From a virus, in IMG/VR virus record IMGVR_UViG_3300025168_000049, positions 22,775 through 86,774 of that record: DNA of 64,000 nucleotides; one strand, 5' to 3'. Positions 57,912-64,000 of the stretch are shown one piece after another. Position numbers and translations under genes: made by a program. Position 1 is the first letter of the stretch; the number at the start of each line of letters is the position of its first letter. The notes beneath the pieces were generated by a model that saw only the letters and a list, made by a program, of their open reading frames with translations, did no database searches and was not told the origin of the DNA.

Positions 57912-58230
57912 AGTAATTGCAAATAGGATACAAGCTATACTTTAACGTTAGCTCTTTGTTCTGGACTATCTTACATGTAGTTCGTATTCTCTTATAATCC
58001 GAGTCTTCATCATCTATAAGTTCACAATTAGGAGTTTCTGAGTGATTAATAAATCCGCCAAGTGGCGTACGTATCCAATCATGTTGAAAATTAGGGTCAT
58101 AAATATGACTTATCCCTATATCAATTCCTTTAGGAATATCCTCTGTAGTAAATATGCCTGCTCCATGTATATCTGAAGGGCCTATAGACAAATATTCAGG
58201 AAGTGGTTTGTACTCTTCGTTTTCTGACAT
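57898..58230 (-). CDS. Minimal SET-domain protein lysine methyltransferase
   Basis: A 110-residue protein that is almost only a SET domain. Visible motifs are IHGAGIFTTEDIPKG (Gly23-x-Gly25, the cofactor-binding start), FINHSETPNCE (Asn62-His63-Ser64-x-x-Pro67-Asn68-Cys69, the hallmark motif) and ELTLKY (Glu93, Tyr98), which contains the usual catalytic tyrosine. Known SET enzymes transfer methyl groups from S-adenosylmethionine to protein lysines. The size is close to the minimal viral SET enzyme of chlorella virus PBCV-1. There is no post-SET cysteine cluster, and the C-terminus is basic (YLKKK). Substrate unknown; host or phage DNA-binding proteins are plausible. It shares a TAATG overlap with the upstream Nmad1-like gene and is the last gene of the minus-strand operon. 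Confidence 0.82.
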   Translation of the reverse strand: MSENEEYKPLPEYLSIGPSDIHGAGIFTTEDIPKGIDIGISHIYDPNFQHDWIRTPLGGFINHSETPNCELIDDEDSDYKRIRTTCKIVQNKELTLKYSLYPICNYLKKK

Positions 58231-58637
58231 TATAATGACATTTTTAATAATAATAAATACCCAATTAAATCATCAACTGTATCTTCTGTTTCATCATAAA
58301 TACCTTTGTTGCCTATTCTAGCTAGTTTATCATCTATTCTAGCACATATAGCCTCACTAGCGCTAAGCTTACTAAATATATTAGTAGGGTTTAATGCTGT
58401 GTTACCATATGCTTTATTTTTCTGCTCTAACAAAGTAGTTATTTTCTTTACTGTACGATCTAATTGCTCAGGAAAAGATTCCATGTCTTTTGCAAATTGG
58501 TCTTTGTTACGATTAGTATCCCAATAATGATCACTGTGTAAGGTAGTATCCATAGTATACGGTTTATTAAATTCTTTATCTTCTGGTACAGACATTTCCA
58601 CCTTTTTACCACATTTGCATTTGTTTGTTTCATTCAT
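58230..58637 (-). CDS. Nmad1/DUF1599, MazG-like NTP pyrophosphatase family protein
   Basis: A 135-residue protein. The N-terminus has a small CKCGKK pair that may bind zinc. Residues 60-135 contain KNKAYGNTALNPTNIFSKL, CARIDDKLARI and EDTVDDLIGYLLLL, typical of the DUF1599/Nmad1 family with an all-alpha MazG-like fold and E..D metal ligands. Members are often phage proteins associated with nucleotide metabolism or base modification. Expected role: hydrolysis of a (d)NTP to its monophosphate, possibly altering the pool used by the phage. Substrate cannot be read. It overlaps the SET gene downstream (TAATG) and the 259-residue gene upstream (ATGA), so it belongs to the same operon. Confidence 0.72.
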   Translation of the reverse strand: MNETNKCKCGKKVEMSVPEDKEFNKPYTMDTTLHSDHYWDTNRNKDQFAKDMESFPEQLDRTVKKITTLLEQKNKAYGNTALNPTNIFSKLSASEAICARIDDKLARIGNKGIYDETEDTVDDLIGYLLLLKMSL

Positions 58638-59413
58638 AATAAATTCATTTTTAAAGGTTCTCCAAAATAATAGTTAGGATCAAAATGCTCTATTTCAGGA
58701 GACATGATACTATATAATTCTGAGTCATCTTCTAGTTCAACTGCTAATAATTGCTCTAATTGTAACTTTCGTTTAGGACTTTTAAATAATATTTGTCCAA
58801 TAGCGCCTCCTAATTCTAAGTCATGAAAATCTAATATTTGTATTTTATAATCGTTACTCATCTTAGAATATTCACCAGCTACAAACTTTTGATAATCTAC
58901 TTGGTGTCGTTCTGGAACATTAAATACAAATATTACATGATGCGGATCAATGTCAATCATTTCTTTGAAGTTGGAAAATTGTTTTAACGCTTGTTCAAAC
59001 TTCATAAATATTGGATCCATGGAAAATCTGTATACCAATACAATACAATCCCCTGTATCTTGTATGCCTATAAAAGCATTTAAAAGCAAAGACTCATACA
59101 TAAATAATGTTTTATGCGATCCTAACATAGGCATTATAAAAATTGATGACTTTGTACGTTCTGCAATTTTTAGATCGTAATAAACTATTTTTCTTGTAAT
59201 CCCTTGTTCTATGATATTGATCTTATAAGGTCGTTTTTTATGTACCAAATTTAATCCTTTCTTGTAAGATATGCCATCTTCTGTTGTAAGCTCTAAGATG
59301 TCATTTTCAGCGTCACGAATAGGGGTTATTGAATTTGTTCCTCCTGTGATTCTTATAGTCAGAGGGTCTACTACGGTGTAAGTTAGTTCTTTGCATTTAA
59401 TACCAGTCATCAT
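58634..59413 (-). CDS. Hypothetical protein of the minus-strand operon
   Basis: A 259-residue soluble protein. The N-terminal 75 residues are strand-rich (LTYTVVDPLTIRITGG). The middle is alpha/beta, with hydrophobic strand segments (SSIFIMPMLGSHKTLFMYES, GDCIVLVYRF, HHVIFVFNVPE) and a helix-rich segment around 135-185. The C-terminal 40 residues are acidic and aromatic (MSPEIEHFDPNYYFGEPLK). No catalytic motif, zinc site or membrane segment is clear. The alpha/beta order with GSHK could hint at nucleotide binding, but there is no true Walker A. It overlaps the exonuclease gene by 17 bases and the Nmad1-like gene by 4, so all three are probably produced together. I do not recognise the family. 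A role in DNA processing is a guess from the company it keeps. Confidence 0.5.
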   Translation of the reverse strand: MMTGIKCKELTYTVVDPLTIRITGGTNSITPIRDAENDILELTTEDGISYKKGLNLVHKKRPYKINIIEQGITRKIVYYDLKIAERTKSSIFIMPMLGSHKTLFMYESLLLNAFIGIQDTGDCIVLVYRFSMDPIFMKFEQALKQFSNFKEMIDIDPHHVIFVFNVPERHQVDYQKFVAGEYSKMSNDYKIQILDFHDLELGGAIGQILFKSPKRKLQLEQLLAVELEDDSELYSIMSPEIEHFDPNYYFGEPLKMNLL

Positions 59414-60149
59414 CTTTTGTAATTAATTTAGTTAATACTATATCGGGAACTTCCACTGTGTATGCTGCTGCTTCTTCTCTGGTTCTTAGCATAAATACTA
59501 AGTGAAAAGTCTCTGCAAATTTACACATTCCTTCAAAGATACCAAATTTTTCTACGTATTTTTCTATAACAAGTTGATAATGCTCTAGCATTTTGGGATT
59601 TTCATTCAGTATTTTAATAGCTGTTTTTTCTCCAACTTTAGGAAGTCCTGGTATACCATCAGTAGGGTCTCCCATCAAAGTTTGTATCCATAAAAATCTG
59701 TCTGCGTCATCTTTGGAGGTATTTATCCAAATCATTTTATTATAATCAAAATGCTTTCCAGGTATTTGTCTAAGAACATCTTTATCTGGACTGCAAATGA
59801 TACTATTATTACCTAATTCTGTTTTATGTATTGCTACGCAATCATCAGCTTCTAGTCCAGATACTGCTGTAAAATTATGAGGCTCTCCTTGTAGGTAAGC
59901 CTTCAATGCATAGAAAATAGGAGGTTTTGCCCCGTGTTTTCTATTACCTTTATAATCTCTAGTTTTAGCTATATCATATCTAAAGCATTTGCTTAATGTT
60001 AAAAATCCTGCGTATGTAGTTGTGTTTGTTTCGTTTAATATTATGTTTATTCTGTTATTTAATCCTTCTATTGCTTCCTCTAAAGTGTCTTTGCCCATTT
60101 CATAGTACATTAAGCTATCGGCGTCTATCAATGCTACTTTTTCTGTCAT
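59397..60149 (-). CDS. 5'-3' exonuclease / flap endonuclease
   Basis: A 250-residue protein with the motif series of the T5-D15/Taq-type 5' nuclease family: VALIDADSLMYYE (Asp9, Asp11), the basic DYKGNRK helix entrance, GLEADDCVAI (Glu100, Asp102, Asp103), CSPDKDVLRQIPG (Asp122, Asp124) and GDPTDGIPGLPKVGEKTAIK (Asp161, Asp164), the helix-3-turn-helix DNA-binding unit. All expected metal ligands appear present. Known role: removes RNA primers and 5' flaps during replication, and can degrade DNA 5' to 3'. The length matches stand-alone phage enzymes. It overlaps the next gene by 17 bases. A structured intergenic element lies upstream, between it and the rIIB-like gene. Confidence 0.92.
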   Translation of the reverse strand: MTEKVALIDADSLMYYEMGKDTLEEAIEGLNNRINIILNETNTTTYAGFLTLSKCFRYDIAKTRDYKGNRKHGAKPPIFYALKAYLQGEPHNFTAVSGLEADDCVAIHKTELGNNSIICSPDKDVLRQIPGKHFDYNKMIWINTSKDDADRFLWIQTLMGDPTDGIPGLPKVGEKTAIKILNENPKMLEHYQLVIEKYVEKFGIFEGMCKFAETFHLVFMLRTREEAAAYTVEVPDIVLTKLITKDDDWY

Positions 60150-60179
60150 ATTATTAAATTTTAAAAATTAAAGGTATAA

Positions 60180-60263
60180 AGGGGAGGAATTGTAATAGTT
60201 TCACAAAGTATAACCGCTGAGTTATGTTGGGCAATAGCGCCCTTTAAATTACTAACCTCCCCT
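60180..60263 (-). ncRNA. Candidate three-way-junction RNA in the rIIB-exonuclease gap
   Basis: The 129-base gap between the rIIB-like and exonuclease genes holds nested complementarity. P1 pairs 60180-60187 with 60256-60263 (AGGGGAGG with CCTCCCCT, 8 bp) and extends at 60190-60196 with 60248-60255 (7 bp, one bulge). Inside are two adjacent hairpins: ATAAC/GTTAT (60210-60214 with 60221-60225) and GGGC/GCCC (60229-60232 with 60239-60242). On the minus strand, the transcribed direction of both neighbours, the structure is followed by a U-rich run and then the exonuclease start, so it could be a terminator, leader element or small RNA. On the + strand the first hairpin would gain G-U pairs, so an antisense RNA is possible. 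Folding was done by eye only. Confidence 0.45.
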
Positions 60264-60278
60264 AATATATCCTATAAA

Positions 60279-61448
60279 TTATAGAGCGTTGTGCTCTGCA
60301 ATTTGCCTGTCAAGCTGAGCTTTAGCTTCAGATTTCTCTTCAACAGCCTTAGCTCTCATATCATCCCACTCTGCATCTGTCATTGCTGCATAAGTAGAAC
60401 TATGATAAATAGATCCATTCACACCAACTAAGGATGAATGAACAAAATATTGCTTACATCTAATAGCTCCTGTGTCATCGTCTGGCACTGCTCCGATGTG
60501 CATAGGATCTACAAAGATATTGTGAATTTCTCCACTGTAGCAATTGATGTACATAAGACCACCGATATGAAGACCTTTAACGCATGACCGTCTATCGTCA
60601 ACGTTAACCATGTCCCAATCGGCTAGTCTATGTGTACATCCCACTTTGATAAAATGTCCTGGATTAGCAAACCCATTAGGGCCTTCACAGAAGAAAGCAT
60701 TTCCACCTGAGCCCATCATAGATGGTTCAAATAATCTGTCTTCTACATGTTCAGGTAATCCATCACCTTCTATCTCACCAGTGTCAATGTTGAAAGTACG
60801 CTTGTACCTATCAACCTCTTCACCTGTTTCTGAATCAAACTTATGAAGGATTTCACTAGATACTTTGTAACCGTTGAGTAATCCCTCATGGGTGATTTTC
60901 ATTTGGTACATTGTAGCTCGCTTCGTTGCCGCTTCTTCGCTTAATCCATGGTTTTCCATAAGATCTTCCATATGTTTTGGATGAACATATTGCATGTTCA
61001 CAAAATTAAAGAATCTCGTACAAAAATCATTTCCATGTCCTTGTTTCATTTTTCTCCACAAGATTGGATTTCTTAACCATCTAGTCCACATCTTAACTAA
61101 AGGCATAAAGTCTATCTCTTTGTCAATAGAGTCAAAGATTCTATCTACTAGCGCTTGTGGCATAGGTATACTAGATACCACTCCACTGTGCTTAAGAAAG
61201 AATTCTCCTGTTCCTTTATTAACATGAATAAACTCACATTGTGTTTCAATACTTGCAGTATAATCTACAACACATAAAGGAGCAAATTCGTCCATTACTC
61301 TATTGTAGTCTTCTACTGTGTCTATACCTTGACTATGAACCTCAAGTTCTTTCATTCTTTGATACAGCTCTTTGCTGTAATCAACTGTAAAAGCTTTGTC
61401 TCCATAGCTTCCACAGATTTTGTCGTCTATTACATTAATTGTAATCAT
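60279..61448 (-). CDS. rIIB-like protein
   Basis: A 389-residue protein. The C-terminal 150 residues (DDRRSCVKGLHIGGLMYINC, then IFVDPMHIGAVPDDDTGAIR and CKQYFVHSSLVG) resemble the C-terminus of phage rIIB proteins, which carry a CSxGLHV and VPxDxxxxKxRCxxY pattern. The N-terminal half (about 1-210) is helical and beta-mixed, with WTRWLRNPILWRKMKQGHGN. No enzymatic motif is visible. In T4, rIIA and rIIB form a membrane-associated pair that protects against exclusion by a resident prophage. The role in other phages is not settled. Its gene follows the rIIA-like gene by 26 bases, as in T4. The start has the AAATTATG context. Resemblance is mostly in the C-terminal part, so full-length equivalence is uncertain. 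Confidence 0.72.
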   Translation of the reverse strand: MITINVIDDKICGSYGDKAFTVDYSKELYQRMKELEVHSQGIDTVEDYNRVMDEFAPLCVVDYTASIETQCEFIHVNKGTGEFFLKHSGVVSSIPMPQALVDRIFDSIDKEIDFMPLVKMWTRWLRNPILWRKMKQGHGNDFCTRFFNFVNMQYVHPKHMEDLMENHGLSEEAATKRATMYQMKITHEGLLNGYKVSSEILHKFDSETGEEVDRYKRTFNIDTGEIEGDGLPEHVEDRLFEPSMMGSGGNAFFCEGPNGFANPGHFIKVGCTHRLADWDMVNVDDRRSCVKGLHIGGLMYINCYSGEIHNIFVDPMHIGAVPDDDTGAIRCKQYFVHSSLVGVNGSIYHSSTYAAMTDAEWDDMRAKAVEEKSEAKAQLDRQIAEHNAL

Positions 61449-61474
61449 AATTTGAATTTTTTTTTATTTAAAAT

Positions 61475-64000
61475 TTAGTTTGTGTTCCATATTTCTCTTG
61501 ACTTTGCTTTTAGATATATTCTAATTTCTTTCTCAAGCTCAGAAGACATTTCTGGGGCTCGTTGATTAAGAAGTTCAATTTCATCTAAAAGCGGTTTAAT
61601 CTCATCTGCAAATTCTAGTATATTATCATATTTTGCTAATACATCTAAATCTGCAGCTCTAGCGCCACTAATATCAGACAAGACAAATAACTCTCTCGAC
61701 TTTTCTTGTATTAGTTCTGCGTCATCGCATTCATTACAAAACTTTTGGAACTCATATAGTTTATCCATGTGATCAGTTATAGCTGGTGCTATATCTCTCA
61801 CATTTCTATACTCATACCTAGAGTAATTCTCATCTCGTAAATCTTTCAATTCACAATAATCCTTTTGTAATTCATCGTGTATGCAGCCTAATCCTTGCAT
61901 AAATTTAAAGTCATTTATCCTGCTCAGTTTATGCGCCGTGTAATACTTTACCAGTGAGTCATCCATAATATATTCATTGTTATCGTTAGTTTGTAAAAAG
62001 AGTTCGTCTATGTGCTTGACATTAGGGTTTTGTGTAATAAACTTAACCTTATTCATACTCACACGTATAAGCTGAGGTGTATCCCATCCTTGCTTAGGTA
62101 TAGCCCAGTCAGCATATTCACCACTATAATTAGCATATCTAACTGGAGGATGTTCATACCAATATACAGGATAATCTTGAGATTCATAATCAGTACCATT
62201 AGCATAAGAACTCATATGAGATCCAGTATAAACTTGGTTAAATCTAGGTACTATATCCCTAAGCATCTTAGCAGCTGCTCTCATCTTACCTTCATCTTCT
62301 GTAGTACAGTAGTAAATACGAGTTTTACTAGTCATAAGATCTTTAGCTTTAGGTTCAATCTTGTCTAAAGTAAAATTGTCATCTTTACGTTTATCCCATC
62401 TAAGAGTATAAGCTACCATTCTCTTTTCTATCTCTCTACGTTCTGCATTACTTAGATTAGAAAATTGAGCCTTTTCTTTTTCCATAGCCTCTTCTAATTT
62501 ACAATTATCTAGCCAGTCTTCAGGAATTTCAACATCGTCATAGCTTTTATACCACTCTGATGCTTCAATAAGCTTAAGTATAGCGTTACGTTTACGTATT
62601 ACTCTAGCCTTTTCTTTAACAAGTTTAGCTTGTGCATCACCTGTAGCTGTAGCTATTTTAGGATTAAACTTCTCATCTAGATCCTGGATACTATAAGTAG
62701 TAACATGATTTTTATGATAAGAGTCTTCTCGGCCTAAATCCATAAGATACATATCTTTATGTTGAGAAAAAGAACCTTCTTTATTATAAAAATGCTTAGC
62801 ATCAAATCCTTGCCAATCTTTAATTGCATCCCTTTTTATTTTAGTTCGCTCTTCATAAGGCTTCATGATTGTAAGACCTTCAAATAGTTTATTAGCTGGG
62901 CCATATTTAATTCTAGGATCAGGACCATATTTAGGTTTAATATCATTTGTATCAACTATCTGAGACAATTTATTAAGAATCCTATTCTCACTACTATTAC
63001 CAGTAATAACAGATCTGCAAGCATCTACCCATTTAAGAAAGTCAGTTTCTTGTAGTTCCTCTTGGATCACATCACTAGCTTCTTGTGCGGCCGCCATAAC
63101 TACTCCTTTAATGTATTTCTTAGTGGCTTCATTCCATATAACTTTCTCACGGGATGGAGTAACATCTACACCGTCTTGTAATACAGTTTCTGTACCGTCG
63201 TCGTTAACAACAACTTGACGTGCAGGACATTTGAATGCTACAGATCCATACATAGACTCCATTTCTAATTCTTTAAAATCAATGTAACCATAATTAATAC
63301 CTGTAGTAGCTCCTTTATCTTTCACAAGTACAATGTGCGGTTTATTAAAATAGTAGGAGTTAGAAATTATAATATTCTCAGAGTTATGTATTATCTCAGC
63401 TTGAAAATCAACTTTCCTTTCATATCCTTCATCCTCATTATCTATGGTTTTAAAGTTAACATTATCAAAGTACATTAATTGTTCTTCTACAGCTTCTTCA
63501 AACTTACTACGATTATGTTTCTTAACTCCAAATGATACAGTAGTTTGATTTTTAGCTTCAGTAGGAACATAGTATACTTTAGATCCATCACTAAATGTAA
63601 TAAATGGATTCTGCTGTCCAGTCTTTACATTAAACGCAGGTATAATAAAGTCTGTTTTGTAATTATAACAATTACATTTAAACCTCATACCATTGTATAT
63701 AGTCTCTATAGTATAAAAGTCTACTCCTGTTGATAATGCAGCTTTAGCACCAAGACCAAAGGCACCAAAATTTTCACTGGTATTTCTTTTCGTAGAATAA
63801 CCTAGTTCTAATATACCTTCTAAACGTTTTGCTCCAATACCTACACCATAATCAGTAACTGAAAATGTATCACAGTAGCCTAGACCTTCATTTTGTTCGT
63901 ATAACAGATCTATATGCTCTGCTACTATATCTAATGAAGCTATATTGTAATAACTTGCATCAAAATTACTATCTTCATATTGAGCACCGTGGCGTTCAAT
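61475..64000 (-). CDS. rIIA-like protein with GHKL ATPase domain, 5' end beyond window
   Basis: The frame is open to the right edge (841 residues visible), so the true start lies outside. The ATG at 63688 is internal because strong domain sequence precedes it. The first visible part holds SVTDYGVGIGAKRLEG (G1-like ATP-lid motif) and ENFGAFGLGAKAALSTG (G2-like), typical of GHKL ATPases as found at the start of phage rIIA proteins. After about 250 residues the protein becomes helical and Lys/Glu-rich with a long alpha C-terminus. Known: T4 rIIA acts with rIIB. This one is followed 26 bases later by a rIIB-like gene, supporting the pairing. The upstream N-box is cut off. An alternative is a general MORC/HATPase-type protein. 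Confidence 0.75.
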   Translation of the reverse strand: MERHGAQYEDSNFDASYYNIASLDIVAEHIDLLYEQNEGLGYCDTFSVTDYGVGIGAKRLEGILELGYSTKRNTSENFGAFGLGAKAALSTGVDFYTIETIYNGMRFKCNCYNYKTDFIIPAFNVKTGQQNPFITFSDGSKVYYVPTEAKNQTTVSFGVKKHNRSKFEEAVEEQLMYFDNVNFKTIDNEDEGYERKVDFQAEIIHNSENIIISNSYYFNKPHIVLVKDKGATTGINYGYIDFKELEMESMYGSVAFKCPARQVVVNDDGTETVLQDGVDVTPSREKVIWNEATKKYIKGVVMAAAQEASDVIQEELQETDFLKWVDACRSVITGNSSENRILNKLSQIVDTNDIKPKYGPDPRIKYGPANKLFEGLTIMKPYEERTKIKRDAIKDWQGFDAKHFYNKEGSFSQHKDMYLMDLGREDSYHKNHVTTYSIQDLDEKFNPKIATATGDAQAKLVKEKARVIRKRNAILKLIEASEWYKSYDDVEIPEDWLDNCKLEEAMEKEKAQFSNLSNAERREIEKRMVAYTLRWDKRKDDNFTLDKIEPKAKDLMTSKTRIYYCTTEDEGKMRAAAKMLRDIVPRFNQVYTGSHMSSYANGTDYESQDYPVYWYEHPPVRYANYSGEYADWAIPKQGWDTPQLIRVSMNKVKFITQNPNVKHIDELFLQTNDNNEYIMDDSLVKYYTAHKLSRINDFKFMQGLGCIHDELQKDYCELKDLRDENYSRYEYRNVRDIAPAITDHMDKLYEFQKFCNECDDAELIQEKSRELFVLSDISGARAADLDVLAKYDNILEFADEIKPLLDEIELLNQRAPEMSSELEKEIRIYLKAKSREIWNTN

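Noticed and set aside
61475-63688. ATG at 63688 as the start of the rIIA-like gene
   Set aside because: The frame continues upstream to the window edge and encodes the GHKL ATPase motifs, so this Met is internal.
1-64000. tRNA genes, CRISPR arrays, insertion sequences, integrase or attachment sites
   Set aside because: The gaps are too short for hidden tRNA genes, no direct-repeat/spacer pattern or transposase motif was seen, and no recombinase signature was found.

Overview
The window looks like part of a large tailed-phage genome related to the crAss-like phages (Crassvirales), most likely infecting a Bacteroidota (flavobacterial) host. Supporting signs: the DNA is AT-rich and densely coding, and no recognisable Shine-Dalgarno series precedes the genes. 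Instead, many starts sit in an AAATTATG-type context typical of Bacteroidota. The major capsid protein, several ring/connector-like proteins, a muzzle-like tail protein and three giant proteins resemble crAss-like families as I know them. One giant protein carries the DxDxD motif of a virion RNA polymerase. These assignments rest on motif recognition, not on a database search. No tRNA, CRISPR array, insertion sequence or integrase was seen.

Left block, + strand, up to about 57.85 kb: this is the virion (late) block. It opens with the tail end of a gene that may encode the portal. A 909-residue protein follows, combining a pesticin/T4-lysozyme-like domain, a helical module like those of polymorphic toxins, and a kinase-like C-terminus. 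Next come an acidic scaffold-like protein, the major capsid protein behind a structured leader, and connector-like proteins. From 8.9 to 17.8 kb lies a cysteine-rich module dominated by a 2701-residue fibre/adhesin-like protein with about 19 GCTDPxAxNY-type repeats. Small fibre and coiled-coil proteins follow, then a lysis cluster (coiled-coil membrane protein, L,D-peptidase-like hydrolase, 3TM-type holin) and a metallophosphoesterase. The tail module (about 22.9-31.5 kb) holds ring proteins and a 1894-residue muzzle-like protein. Three cargo-like proteins follow (31.5-38.9 kb). The last 18.6 kb encodes three giant proteins: a helical cargo protein (2090 aa), the RNA polymerase (2472 aa) and a protein with a PD-(D/E)XK nuclease domain (1637 aa). 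These genes are tightly packed, many with TAATG or ATGA overlaps, which suggests coupled translation.

A hairpin at about 57.88-57.91 kb separates the blocks. The right block is transcribed leftward and carries early or nucleic-acid genes in the order rIIA-like (entering from beyond the right edge), rIIB-like, a 5'-3' exonuclease, an unknown 259-residue protein, a MazG-like Nmad1/DUF1599 protein and a very small SET-domain methyltransferase. A potential three-way-junction RNA lies between the rIIB-like and exonuclease genes.

A plausible working model is this. The left block builds a short-tailed virion loaded with cargo: polymerase, nuclease-like protein, lysozyme/toxin-like protein and glycine-rich proteins. 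These enter the cell with the DNA, and the polymerase may then transcribe the opposite-strand early block. The least explained parts are the toxin-like cargo protein, the [YF]xxGG motif shared by four virion proteins, the cysteine-rich fibre module and the structured intergenic RNA.
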